From: JBDHWG01 sp046328505
GTDB taxonomy: Bacteria; Chloroflexota; Anaerolineae; Epilineales; JAHCIE01
Assembly: GCA_046328505.1 (NCBI GenBank)
Contig: JAXLWL010000004.1
Span: forward strand, 496,001 to 560,000
Direction of reading: 5' to 3'
DNA length: 64,000 bases
In this document: piece after piece, positions 32,887 through 41,039 of the stretch
Layout: every line of letters begins with the position of its first letter
Numbering within the stretch: position 1 is the first letter of the stretch
Program-made: the position numbers and the translations under genes
Notes under the pieces: generated by a model
Told to the model about the DNA's origin: nothing
Database searches by the model: none
Seen by the model: only the letters and a program-made list of their open reading frames with translations

Positions 32887-33630
32887 TCAGTCGAGGCGGA
32901 CGTAGAGGCGCTTGTTGATCCTGCCCTTGTTCTCAGTGCGGAAGATTGAGAACCGCCCGACTTCCGACGTGCGGTGCATGTGCGTGCCCCCGCACGCCTG
33001 CGCGTCGAAGCCCTCGATGGTGACGACGCGGACACGCCCATCGTACACGGGTGGCTCGGCCTCCAATGTGCGTCGCAGGTCATCGCGTTGGCGGAATTCG
33101 GCTTCCGAAATGGAGTAGGCGCGCAGGGAGTGGTCGTCGGCGAGGACAGCGTTGACCTTAGCTTCCAACTCCGCGCATAAGGCAGGCGAGAAGCCCTCAA
33201 TCTTGAAGTCGATCCGGGAGTAGTCCGCCCCAATCTGAACGCCGGTAATCCAGCCGCCGTAATCGCGTAACGCGATCGTGTTCAGGACGTGCAGAACTGT
33301 GTGGTAGCGCATGAGGGCCAGCCGGCGATCCTGGTCGAGGCAGAGCCGCACGCTCTGGCCGACGAGATCCGGGGGAGCCGGAGTCTCGGCCACATGCCAG
33401 ATGACGGCGTCTGTGTCTGCGAAGACGGTCGTGATGTCGAGCGTCGCGCCATCTGGGAGTATTACGCAGCCCCGGTCAGGCGGCTGGCCGCCTCCACCGG
33501 GATAGAAGCATGTCTGGTTGAACGCAACGGCAGTGTCGCGGACCGCCACGACCGTCGCCTCGGCTTCGAAGCAGTGGTCATCTTCCCAGTAGAGGCGGCG
33601 CGTCGGTTGCGGCTTGCCCTGGTAACTCAT
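32887..33630 (-). CDS. alaX: Alanyl-tRNA editing protein AlaX
   Basis: 247 residues, an AlaX of the larger type that hydrolyses Ser- or Gly-tRNA(Ala) in trans. The N-terminal barrel (TCFYPGGGGQPPDRG) and the editing domain are present. Zinc ligands are H110-T-V-L-H114 (usual motif H-T-x-x-H) and C-G-G-T-H in DAQACGGTHMHRTSEVG. The end, GRFSIFRTENKGRINKRLYVRL, also fits. There is no aminoacylation domain. It stands within a minus-strand run of unrelated small enzymes. Confidence 0.9.
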   Translation of the reverse strand: MSYQGKPQPTRRLYWEDDHCFEAEATVVAVRDTAVAFNQTCFYPGGGGQPPDRGCVILPDGATLDITTVFADTDAVIWHVAETPAPPDLVGQSVRLCLDQDRRLALMRYHTVLHVLNTIALRDYGGWITGVQIGADYSRIDFKIEGFSPALCAELEAKVNAVLADDHSLRAYSISEAEFRQRDDLRRTLEAEPPVYDGRVRVVTIEGFDAQACGGTHMHRTSEVGRFSIFRTENKGRINKRLYVRLD

Positions 33631-33662
33631 CTTACTTCGCTAACCCACACCGAGCCTATCCC

Positions 33663-34547
33663 TCAGGCCTGTGTACGTCCCTCTGTCTTATCGCCCAAGA
33701 AGACCCCGGCGAACATATCTTTTTCTACCGGCGCGCCTTTCGGGAAGTTGGGTGCCGCGCGGTAGAAGGTCTCGAAGCCCATGAGTCGCTTCTGGACCGC
33801 CCGCGGGACACCCCGCCACATTCCCACGCCGCCCCCCTGGCTGACGTGACACGCCGCCGCCGCCGTCCGCTCGGCGTACCAGGGGCGAATGTCAATGCGG
33901 GTCGTCGTCGGCACATCCCACGTCGCAATCTCTCGAAGGTCGATATCGCCATTGCGCCCGAACTTCGTCGGATCCTTGCCGAACAAGGGCATCGCCCACA
34001 CCATGGCGCGCATGATCGTCTTCGGGAAGGAGTGGTAGTAGAGCTTCTGCGGCTGGTATGGTGCGCCCGCGTCCGGGTACTGGGTTGGGTCGCCCGCCGC
34101 CCTGAACGCCAGAACCGTCGCCTGGTGAATGGCGATATGGTCCGGGTGGCCGTAGCCGCCGAACTGGTCGAACGTCACGATGACTTGGGGCTTGAAGCAG
34201 CGAATGTGCGTCACGATCTGTTCCGCCACCCTCGCGACGTCGGCCTGCGCCAGGCACTCTGGATGGCGGCTCGTTTCTGTGCCGGGCATTCCCGAGTCGC
34301 GGTAGCCCAGGTAGTCGAGATGCTGGACGCCGAGCTTCTGGACGGCGCACTCCAGCTCCTGCGTGCGCAGGTCCGCGATGCTAGCGTACCCCTCGAGGAG
34401 GTGGTCATCTACGTCACCGACTTCGCCGCGTGTTCCGCACAGCAGGTGCACCTCGCCCTCAGTGGCGTAGCGAGCCATCGTGCCGCCGGGACCAAATGAT
34501 TCGTCATCCGGGTGGGCGAATACCCCGAGCAATCTCTTGTCAGCCAT
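33663..34547 (-). CDS. PIG-L family deacetylase
   Basis: 294 residues. The zinc site A-H-P-D-D (GVFAHPDDESFGPGGTMARY) and the later H-P-D-H (FDQFGGYGHPDHIAIHQA) are intact, with LCGTRGEVGDVD between them. The family removes N-acetyl groups from sugar conjugates such as GlcNAc-inositol (MshB, mycothiol path), Cys conjugates (Mca) or bacillithiol precursors. Nothing else of these pathways is nearby, so the substrate is open. Cytoplasmic. It follows the selenoprotein gene by 23 bases. Confidence 0.9.
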   Translation of the reverse strand: MADKRLLGVFAHPDDESFGPGGTMARYATEGEVHLLCGTRGEVGDVDDHLLEGYASIADLRTQELECAVQKLGVQHLDYLGYRDSGMPGTETSRHPECLAQADVARVAEQIVTHIRCFKPQVIVTFDQFGGYGHPDHIAIHQATVLAFRAAGDPTQYPDAGAPYQPQKLYYHSFPKTIMRAMVWAMPLFGKDPTKFGRNGDIDLREIATWDVPTTTRIDIRPWYAERTAAAACHVSQGGGVGMWRGVPRAVQKRLMGFETFYRAAPNFPKGAPVEKDMFAGVFLGDKTEGRTQA

Positions 34548-34570
34548 TCATCCTCATCAAGGCCACGGAT

Positions 34571-35140
34571 TTATTGCGCCTTTGGCGCCGCAGCCCGCAA
34601 ATCACCGGCCGCCGCAATCAGCGTCTCGCTGTCCGGAAAGTCTGACACCGTACGGCTGCGGTACGCGTAGTGGACGATGCCACCCTGATCGATGACGAAG
34701 ACGCCGGCAAGCTGCGCGGCCTCGTCAGACGTGTGGGCAGGCAGCGGGACATCCCCCTTGAGCAGCGACCTCGCATACGCGCCCCACGTGGCGGGGTGGA
34801 CGGTTCCGACGAGGCTCGACGCCAGGCTGTAGGCCGCGTGGGACCGCCGCTCAACGTCCGACAGGCAGACAAACGGGAGGTCCTGCTCCGCCGAGTACTC
34901 CCGAGTCTGCGTCGGCGGAGCCATGGTGACGGCCACGATTTCGATTCCGCGCTTCTGGAGCGTGGGGTAAGCTTGTCGCAACTGCGCAAGCATCGCCTTG
35001 CACATCGGTCAGCCGAAATGGCGCAAGAACACGAGGACGATCGGTTGATCGCGCCAGTAGTTTGCCAACGGCACGGAGCGCCCAACCGCGTTCTTGACCA
35101 ACAGATCCGGGGCTTGATCGCCGACTTGAGGCCCGTTCAT
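34571..35140 (-). CDS. Peroxiredoxin-like (AhpC/TSA family) selenoprotein with in-frame UGA
   Basis: 189 residues if the TGA at 35011-35009 is read as selenocysteine (Sec44). From ATG at 35140 (GAGGGAG upstream) the frame gives VGDQAPDLLV, VLVFLRHFG-U-PMCKAMLAQLR, then GIEIVAVTMAPP, LPFVCLSDVERRSHAAY and LAGVFVIDQGGIVHYAYRSRT. Cys homologues have F-G-C-P-x-C here, so UGA falls exactly on the catalytic residue in a U-x-x-C redox motif. A hairpin suited to a bacterial SECIS follows. Sequence likeness continues on both sides without frameshift, which argues against a pseudogene. Automatic callers would start at 35005 and lose the active site. Function: thiol-dependent peroxide reduction in the cytoplasm, by inference. 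Confidence 0.85.
34971..35011 (-). promoter_or_regulatory. SECIS-like element with its UGA codon
   Basis: After UGA (35011-35009) come 17 bases, then GCUUGCGC (34991-34984), loop AGUU (34983-34980), GCG, a bulged A (34976) and CAAGC (34975-34971). The 8-bp stem places the loop 26 bases after the UGA with G in its second position. Bacterial SECIS elements require a loop about 16-37 bases from UGA with G among its first two bases, so it qualifies by eye. Confidence 0.65.
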
Positions 35141-35166
35141 GTCACTCCCTCAGACAGTCTCTAGAG

Positions 35167-35195
35167 AGTCTAAGGGACGCCCTGCCGTGAGTCAA
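35167..35195 (-). promoter_or_regulatory. Promoter of the selenoprotein gene
   Basis: Minus strand TTGACT (35195-35190), 17 bases, TAGACT (35172-35167), 27 bases before the ATG at 35140. It probably also serves the genes downstream (PIG-L and on). Confidence 0.65.
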
Positions 35196-35208
35196 ACTAT
35201 GGACACAT

Positions 35209-35244
35209 AAGACCCGACAGGCCTTCGAGCGCCTGTCGGGTCTT
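35209..35244. terminator. Hairpin after the cohesin-domain gene
   Basis: Perfect 14-bp stem: AAGACCCGACAGGC (35209-35222) with GCCTGTCGGGTCTT (35231-35244), 8-base loop. It separates the end of the cohesin protein gene from the selenoprotein promoter. Confidence 0.65.
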
Positions 35245-35266
35245 CAACGTAACCAACGAGCTGGTC

Positions 35267-38047
35267 CTACTTAGCGTCGAGCGACTGCCCGCCCCAGCCG
35301 AGCAGATGCGACTCTGCCACCTTCACCGTGAGCGGCAGGAGGCGGGTCAGAACGTTGCCGTTGACCTGGAACGGGACGCGGAACAATACGCCGGCGCCGG
35401 CGTTGGCCTTGGCCGCGCCAACCTGCGTGGCGGCAAAGCGAATGGTTCCGAGGTCGCTGACGTCGTTGCGCACGACGTATGCCCCATCCATGGCCTCGCC
35501 GAGCTGCGCCTGGCTAGAGAGCGGAGACATGCGACGCGGGTCGAACGTCAGGCGCACATCCGCGCCGAACACCGGCGCGCCCGTGGCGACTACGTCCACC
35601 CAGACCGTGTCGCCGGGCCGCACGTTCCTGAGGGACGGCGTGCGGACGACGAGTGATGCCGCGCCCTGGGGCGTCGCCGCCTTGGCCGCGCCACCGGTCC
35701 ACGGGGTCGGGCACACCAGGCCGTAGTTAGAGCCGACAAGAACGACGTCGAGGATGTTGACCACACCATCGCCGTTGATGTCGGCGCGGTGGTCGTCGCC
35801 CAGGGGCGTGTCGTACGCGGAGGCGACGAGGACGAGGTCGAAGATATCGATCGAGCAGTCGTTGTTGCTGTCGCCCGCGACAAGTTGGGTCGTCGGCGAT
35901 TGCGACAGCAAGTTGCTCGTCAAAGGTGTCTCGGCGCGGAGGTAGCCGTCATGGTTCGCTGTGAGCTTGGCGGCGCCTGGCTCGTCCGGCGCCACGTCAC
36001 ACTGGAAAGCGCCGCTGGGGTCCGTATCGGTGCACGGCATGCTGTCGACACCGACGACGCTATCCCCGAAGCTCTGGCGGCCCTGGAGGGTCACTTGCCC
36101 GCTCACCGAGCCGGACTGATCCGCGCCCGGCAGGCACACCACGAGCGACACATCGTCGACGTACATCCACGTGCGCTGCGCATTGCCGTCGTTGAACGCG
36201 TTGAAGTACGGCACAATACGGCGGCCGCGGAAGGCCGAGACATCGACAGAGACCTGCTCCCACTGGCCGTCGTTCGACGTGATGCGGAAGAGTGTCTGGA
36301 GCACGTTGTAGTTGCGGTCCAGGATGAGAGCCTCCTGGTAGTCGCCACTGCCGGCCGCGGGTGCCGCAGCTTTCTCGTCGCCCAGAATCAGCTTGCCCGG
36401 CTGATAGTTACTCCAGTCACCGTCTACCTTGGCCCGCGTCGGGGCCTCGCTGTATGGCTTGAACCAGAACGTGAGCACCGCCTTCTGCGCGTTCGATGGA
36501 ATCACGACCGATTGATACGCCGAGCTGTGGCTGTACTTTGGTCCGTTGGACGGCGGGATGCCCAGCCGCATCGAGGTGGTGCCGCTGTGCGCCTCGGCCG
36601 TCGAGTAGTTGGCCTGGAACGGGGTGATCGGGTGCGCCCAGACGGCGTTGCTCTCGAAGCCGCCGTTCAGGATGACATCGGAGCAGGCGGAGCCGGGGGT
36701 CGCGGTGGCGGTCGGCGTGGCCGTCACGACGGGCGGCGGGGGCTGAGGGCAGGTGTACAGGTAGGCGTCGTCCACGTACATCCACGTGCGGCCCGCGCCT
36801 CCGCCGTTGTTGAAGACGTTGAAGTAAATGTTGATCGTCTGGCCGCGGAAACGCGTCACGTCGTAGGTGACGTGCTGCCACTGACCGGTGTTCGAGACGC
36901 CGCGCATGACGACCGCGCGCGTGTGATACTGGCTGTCGAGAATGAGCGCTTCCTGCCAGTCCGCCGCGCTTGTCGCGTCGGGCGCGCTGGCGGCGATCTT
37001 GTCGGCGTGGCCCAGGATGACGTCCGCTGGGTCGTACCAGCTCGGGTCTGCGTCGTTGGACGCCTTCCACGCCGGCTCCTCGCTATAGGGGAGATACCAG
37101 AACGACAGGTAGGCGCTTGGCGCGTCGGCCGGAATAGTCACCGCCTGGTAAGCCGAGCTATAGGAGTAGACGTTGCGGCCCGGCGGCACAATGCCGAGAC
37201 GCATGGATTGCTTGCCGGTGAGGGCGACCGCCGTGGTGTAGTTTGCGGTCGCCGGCGTGATGGGGTGCTGCCACGCCGCGTTGCCTTCGAAGCTTGGGTC
37301 AGCGACCCAGTTCTCGCAGCCCGCAGGAGGTAGCGAGTCTGGCGTCTGCGTCGCGGTCGGTGTCGCGGAAGACTGGCCGGGGAGCGGCGTGGGTGTGTTG
37401 GTCGGTGTATTCGTGGGCGTGTTGGTGGGCGTGTTGGTCGGTGTATTCGTCGGTGTGTTGGTCGGTGTGTTGGTGGGCGTCGCCGTGGGCGTGGCCGTCG
37501 CGGCCGGAATGGTGACGCTGCCGTTGACCAGCGGCGCGCACGTCAGGTTCGTCGCCGAGCCGGCCGCGGCTGTAGTCACGGAAAAGAAAGTCAGAGGGCT
37601 GGACGTGCCGAGCGCGCCGACGGCTTTGAAGTGAATGGTCGCCAGCGTAAACGATCCGGTGACGGCCGGGCCAAGTCGCGCTTCGACGTAGCGGACGCTG
37701 CCGGCCGCGTTGTCGGCGATGTTCTTGGCGATGAGGCCACCGAAGTTTCCCTGGGTGACGCTGGTTGTGGGCGTGCCGCCGGCGTCGACGACCTGCAATA
37801 CCGAGGGGTCGAAGCGCAGATCCACGTCGGCGCCGGAGAATTCCGTGTCCGAGGAGGCGATGTCGATATTGACCGTAAAGATGTCATTCGGCATGACGCT
37901 CTGGTTGAGAGGCGACAGAGACACCTGCACGCAGCCCGTTTGGGCTGTGACTGTCATCTGGCTGCCGCCGACAATCAGCGCGAGTAGAGCAACGAGGACA
38001 GATGCAACAAGGATGCGGTGGTGGCGGACAATTGACTGGACGAGCAT
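35267..38047 (-). CDS. Secreted protein with two cohesin-like domains and a dockerin-like segment
   Basis: 926 residues. A signal peptide (LVASVLVALLALIVGG) is followed by a cohesin-like domain (about 37-180: SLSPLNQSVMPNDIFTVNIDIAS, ADVDLRFDPSVLQVVDAG). A T-P-T-N-T-P repeat linker (about 183-220) comes next, then two homologous jelly-roll modules of about 190 residues, each with HPITP, SMRLGI, YSSAYQ, EALILD and RTWMYVDD. A carboxypeptidase-regulatory-like stretch follows, then a dockerin-like pair of calcium loops, DSNNDCSIDIFDLVLVASAY and DINGDGVVNILDVVLVGSNY, and a second cohesin-like domain at the C-terminus. It is probably exported and may self-assemble or bind polysaccharide. GGAGG lies 9 bases before ATG. 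Confidence 0.88.
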   Translation of the reverse strand: MLVQSIVRHHRILVASVLVALLALIVGGSQMTVTAQTGCVQVSLSPLNQSVMPNDIFTVNIDIASSDTEFSGADVDLRFDPSVLQVVDAGGTPTTSVTQGNFGGLIAKNIADNAAGSVRYVEARLGPAVTGSFTLATIHFKAVGALGTSSPLTFFSVTTAAAGSATNLTCAPLVNGSVTIPAATATPTATPTNTPTNTPTNTPTNTPTNTPTNTPTNTPTPLPGQSSATPTATQTPDSLPPAGCENWVADPSFEGNAAWQHPITPATANYTTAVALTGKQSMRLGIVPPGRNVYSYSSAYQAVTIPADAPSAYLSFWYLPYSEEPAWKASNDADPSWYDPADVILGHADKIAASAPDATSAADWQEALILDSQYHTRAVVMRGVSNTGQWQHVTYDVTRFRGQTINIYFNVFNNGGGAGRTWMYVDDAYLYTCPQPPPPVVTATPTATATPGSACSDVILNGGFESNAVWAHPITPFQANYSTAEAHSGTTSMRLGIPPSNGPKYSHSSAYQSVVIPSNAQKAVLTFWFKPYSEAPTRAKVDGDWSNYQPGKLILGDEKAAAPAAGSGDYQEALILDRNYNVLQTLFRITSNDGQWEQVSVDVSAFRGRRIVPYFNAFNDGNAQRTWMYVDDVSLVVCLPGADQSGSVSGQVTLQGRQSFGDSVVGVDSMPCTDTDPSGAFQCDVAPDEPGAAKLTANHDGYLRAETPLTSNLLSQSPTTQLVAGDSNNDCSIDIFDLVLVASAYDTPLGDDHRADINGDGVVNILDVVLVGSNYGLVCPTPWTGGAAKAATPQGAASLVVRTPSLRNVRPGDTVWVDVVATGAPVFGADVRLTFDPRRMSPLSSQAQLGEAMDGAYVVRNDVSDLGTIRFAATQVGAAKANAGAGVLFRVPFQVNGNVLTRLLPLTVKVAESHLLGWGGQSLDAK
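37391..37482 (-). repeat. 12-base tandem repeat encoding the T-P-T-N linker
   Basis: About seven to eight copies of a 12-base unit (plus strand GTGTTGGTCGGT with variants GTATTCGTGGGC and GTGTTGGTGGGC). On the coding strand each unit gives four residues, T-N-T-P. Such tracts are prone to changes in copy number. Confidence 0.85.
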
Positions 38048-38240
38048 ACGCGATTACCTCCACGAGAGAAGGAAAGCCGAGGTTGGGGGGACAGAACCAA
38101 GCAGCCTACATAGATAACGGCCACAGTTTCACAATCGTTATTGGCGTAAGGCCCTATGTGCTCGGATATATGAAGACCGTTCACGAGTCGTCAGATAAAC
38201 GTCTGAAAGAAGTCAGCCGGGCTGATTTTCCAACGCAATT

Positions 38241-38269
38241 TTGGCGCTAAGTGCGAGCGATGCTACAAT
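38241..38269 (+). promoter_or_regulatory. Promoter of the FKBP lipoprotein gene
   Basis: TTGGCG (38241-38246; 4 of 6), 17 bases, TACAAT (38264-38269; 5 of 6), 33 bases before the ATG. Confidence 0.65.
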
Positions 38270-38302
38270 GAGCGCCTATTCCAGACACTAAGGAAGTGCA
38301 GC

Positions 38303-38737
38303 ATGAAGAAATGGGTTTGGATTCCCGTAACCCTGCTCCTGGTTGCCCTGGCCGGCTGCTCGGCTCAGCAAGGCGCCGGCAGCGATCAAGCCGGGAAAGA
38401 AGTCACGACGCCTTCGGGCCTGAAGTACACCGACACCGTCGTCGGAACTGGCGCAACCGCTGAGAAGGGTCAGCGCGTCAGCGTGCACTACACCGGCTAT
38501 CTCATGGACGGCAAGAAGTTCGACTCCTCGGTCGACCGCGGCCAACCCTTCCAGTTCGTCCTCGGCAACGGCCAGGTCATCAAGGGCTGGGACGAGGGCG
38601 TCGCCGGCATGAAGGTCGGCGGCAAGCGCACGCTTGTCATCCCCCCTGAGCTCGGCTACGGCGCGCGCGGGGCCGGCGGGGTCATCCCACCGAATGCCAC
38701 GCTCAAGTTCGACGTTGAGCTACTCGGCGTGCAATAG
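38303..38737 (+). CDS. FKBP-type peptidyl-prolyl isomerase lipoprotein
   Basis: 144 residues. A lipoprotein signal (LLLVALAGC, Cys19) is followed by one FKBP domain: VSVHYTGYLMDGKKFDSSVDRGQPFQFVLGNGQVIKGWDEGVAGMKVGGKRTLVIPPELGYG, then GVIPPNATLKFDVELL. Active-site aromatic and Asp residues (Y, F, D, W, and the Y of LGYG) are all present. It would speed proline isomerisation in proteins folding outside the membrane. AAGGAAG lies before the ATG. Monocistronic, with its own promoter and terminator. Confidence 0.93.
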   Translation: MKKWVWIPVTLLLVALAGCSAQQGAGSDQAGKEVTTPSGLKYTDTVVGTGATAEKGQRVSVHYTGYLMDGKKFDSSVDRGQPFQFVLGNGQVIKGWDEGVAGMKVGGKRTLVIPPELGYGARGAGGVIPPNATLKFDVELLGVQ

Positions 38738-38759
38738 CCTCTGATTGAGAGACGAATAA

Positions 38760-38795
38760 CGAGGGACGGAAGATACCATCATCTTCCGTCCCTCG
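38760..38795. terminator. Hairpin between FKBP and amidase genes
   Basis: Perfect 15-bp stem (CGAGGGACGGAAGAT at 38760-38774, ATCTTCCGTCCCTCG at 38781-38795) with a 6-base loop, between convergent genes. It is likely to stop both. Confidence 0.7.
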
Positions 38796-38834
38796 CTCAT
38801 TTCGCGTATGTTCGATGCCTCGTGCAACAGACCT

Positions 38835-40259
38835 CTACCCCACGGCAGCCGGCGTGGCAATGGATGGCGGCTGCCAGACGCCCGTCGCCTTCTCGAAGGC
38901 GTGCGCCAGTTGAAGAACGCCCAGGTCATCGTGCCAGCGCCCGACGATCTGCACCCCGACCGGCAGTCCCTCCGGCGTAAAGCCGCAGGGCACGGAGATG
39001 GCGGGCAGCCCGAGGACGCTGATGAAGTAGCACGACTGCATCCAGTCGATATACGTCTCCATCGTCACGCCGTTGATCTCTCGGACATACTGCTCGTTGA
39101 CATCGAAGGGCGGGACCTGGCTCACCGGGAGCACCAGGAACTCGTAGCTCTCCAGGAACACCCGCACGCGCTCATACAGCACCGTTCGCAGCCGCTCCGC
39201 CCGCGCCACATCCGCCCCGGACAGGGCGCGCCCGGCCTCGATATTCCACACGATCGTGTCCTTCAGCTCGTCGCGGTGCGTGTCCAGGTACTGCCCCTGG
39301 CTAAGCTCGAACGCTAGCGCGCGCAGCGTCTTGAACACCTCGTCCGCTTCGGTGAATGCCGGCTCATCGTCCTCGACCAGGCAGCCCAGGCTCTCGAACG
39401 TCGCGCGTCTGGAGTCGATTGCCTGCGTTACCCGCGGGTCGACCGGCAGACTGCCGAGGTTTCGGCTCCACGCGATGCGCACGCCGGCAAAGTCCCGATC
39501 GAGGCTCCCGCCAAAGACATGGCCCGGCGTCTCCAGGGAGATGGGCGAGCGGGGGTCGGGACCCGCCATGACACTCAACAGCAACGCCGTGTCCGCGACT
39601 GTGCGCCCCATCGGGCCTTCCACCGATAGCGTGGCCCAGCCGTCGAAGCGCGGCCAGGACGCGACCCGCCCCGGCGAGGGCCGGAAGCCGACGACGTTGC
39701 AGTAGTTGGCCGGGTTGCGCAGCGAGCCGCCCATGTCGCTCCCGTCGGCGATGGGAATCATGCCGCAGGCCAGGGCGACTGCCGCCCCGCCGCTGCTGCC
39801 GCCGCACGTCTTCGTCAGGTCGTACGGGTTGAGGGTCGCGCCGAACACCGGGTTGAACGTCTGCGAGCCCGCGCCGAACTCCGGCACGTTCGTCTTCCCG
39901 ATGGTGATGGCGCCGGCCGCCTGGATGCGGTCAATGATCAGGGCGTTGACCTCCGGCACGAAGTCGCTGAGGATGGGCGATCCGAAGGTGCTGCGAATCC
40001 CGCGCGTCAGAACAAGGTCCTTGTGGGCGATGGGCAAGCCATGCAGAGGGCCGAGCGGCCGGGCGTTCGCCTGGGCTTCGTCGGCGGCCCGCGCGGCCGC
40101 CATAGCCTGCTCCGGTAGCAGCGTAATGATGGCGTTGACCTGGGGATTGACGCGCTCGATCTGGGCCAGGTGGGCCGCCATCACCTCGCGGGCCGACAGC
40201 TCACCGGACCGAATCCGATGCGCCATTTCAGTGGCGGTGAGAAAGACGATCTCAGACAT
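38835..40259 (-). CDS. Amidase (amidase-signature family)
   Basis: 474 residues. The Ser-cisSer-Lys triad regions are clear: Lys in LPIAHKDLVLTRG, and the glycine- and serine-rich signature TCGGSSGGAAVALACGMIPIADGSDMGGSLRNPA with both serines. PVGVQIVGRWHDD near the end is also typical. It hydrolyses amide bonds; the closest type is the general GatA-like amidase, but no gatB or gatC is nearby, so it is not assigned to tRNA amidation. GGAG lies 6 bases before ATG at 40259, favouring this over an in-frame start 12 bases upstream. Cytoplasmic. Confidence 0.9.
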   Translation of the reverse strand: MSEIVFLTATEMAHRIRSGELSAREVMAAHLAQIERVNPQVNAIITLLPEQAMAAARAADEAQANARPLGPLHGLPIAHKDLVLTRGIRSTFGSPILSDFVPEVNALIIDRIQAAGAITIGKTNVPEFGAGSQTFNPVFGATLNPYDLTKTCGGSSGGAAVALACGMIPIADGSDMGGSLRNPANYCNVVGFRPSPGRVASWPRFDGWATLSVEGPMGRTVADTALLLSVMAGPDPRSPISLETPGHVFGGSLDRDFAGVRIAWSRNLGSLPVDPRVTQAIDSRRATFESLGCLVEDDEPAFTEADEVFKTLRALAFELSQGQYLDTHRDELKDTIVWNIEAGRALSGADVARAERLRTVLYERVRVFLESYEFLVLPVSQVPPFDVNEQYVREINGVTMETYIDWMQSCYFISVLGLPAISVPCGFTPEGLPVGVQIVGRWHDDLGVLQLAHAFEKATGVWQPPSIATPAAVG

Positions 40260-40370
40260 AGTGCGCTCCATGGGACAGTCTCGTCTGCGGCTATTATATC
40301 ACAGCACGCAGGGGCGCTACTCGTAGGACTCAGAATCCACGGACTGAATGATGTATGCGCTGCGGGCATG

Positions 40371-40517
40371 TGCTATGATACAGCGAACTGGTCATGTAGG
40401 CGCGCGAAATCACGGCCCGGTTGGTAGTCCGGGCGCACCCCAATGTCGAGTCGGGGTGTCAGTATCCTTCCCTCCCGGGATGTCCGGCGCGCCTTATCCG
40501 AAAGCTGGGAGGGTATC
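40371..40517 (+). promoter_or_regulatory. Extended -10 promoter and structured leader of the YjdF-like gene
   Basis: TGC-TATGAT (40371-40379) is an extended -10 element without a good -35. The transcript leader of about 130 bases can form GGCCCGG/CCGGGC-type and CACCCC/GGGGTG hairpins. In Firmicutes, yjdF genes are often controlled by a riboswitch of the same name; whether this leader belongs to that class I cannot tell by eye. Confidence 0.4.
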
Positions 40518-40931
40518 GTGGCGACTTTCACTGTGTACTTTGAGGATCCGTGGTGGGTGGGCGTGCTGGAGATCGAGGAAGACGGCGTGCTGCGCGCTGT
40601 GCGTCGAGTCTTTGGCAGCGAGCCAAGCAATGAAGAAGTGCAGATGGTCGTGTTGCGGGAGTTCACTGAACTGACCACGCGTCTCACCATCGGTGTCGCC
40701 GTGGAGACCGAGGCGTCTCGCCGGCGCAACCCCAAGCGTGTCATGCGCGAGGCGGGTCGGTTGACTCACGAGCGCGGCATTTCAACGAAGGCGCAAGACG
40801 CGCTGAAGGCGGCGCAGGAAGCCGAGCTTCAAGCCCGCGTCGCGCAGCAGCGCGCCCACCGCGAGGCGGAGGCGGAGCGCCGTCGACAGAAGGCGCACGA
40901 GAAAGCGCTGGCGCGCCGCCGCGGGCATTGA
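40518..40931 (+). CDS. YjdF-like (DUF2992) protein
   Basis: 137 residues. The N-terminal half matches DUF2992: FTVYFEDPWWVGVLEIEEDGVLRAVRRVFGSEPSNEEVQMVVL. The C-terminal half is a lysine- and arginine-rich helix with AQDALKAAQEAELQARVAQQRAHREAEAERRRQKAHEKALARRR, probably nucleic-acid or membrane-surface associated. The start is GTG at 40518, because GGGAGGGT lies 3 bases before it and homology begins there. Bacillus YjdF has no settled biochemical role but responds to azaaromatic compounds through its riboswitch. The dodecin gene follows with its own promoter. Confidence 0.78.
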   Translation: MATFTVYFEDPWWVGVLEIEEDGVLRAVRRVFGSEPSNEEVQMVVLREFTELTTRLTIGVAVETEASRRRNPKRVMREAGRLTHERGISTKAQDALKAAQEAELQARVAQQRAHREAEAERRRQKAHEKALARRRGH

Positions 40932-40944
40932 ACTTGCATGCTCC

Positions 40945-40973
40945 TTGACCACGCGTACCCGCTCTGCTATCCT
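40945..40973 (+). promoter_or_regulatory. Promoter of the dodecin gene (recurrent type)
   Basis: TTGACC (40945-40950), 17 bases ending in CTCTGC, TATCCT (40968-40973), 67 bases before the ATG. Same architecture as the promoters at 14125, 19231, 21750 and 23759. Confidence 0.75.
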
Positions 40974-41039
40974 CGCCCCACGCCGGATGACAGGTGTCGG
41001 ACGGACGCGCGGCCACGTAAACACAACAAGGAGAACAGG

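Noticed and set aside
34571..35005. Annotating the peroxiredoxin as a shorter protein starting at 35005
   Set aside because: That start lacks the first strand, the active-site residue and a ribosome site; the longer frame with UGA as Sec has all three.
35789..37333. Long plus-strand frame (514 codons) opposite the cohesin-domain gene
   Set aside because: Arg/Val/Glu-rich shadow of the real minus-strand gene without ribosome site or domains.
37391..37482. CRISPR array
   Set aside because: The 12-base units are contiguous, lack spacers and encode a T-P-T-N linker in frame.
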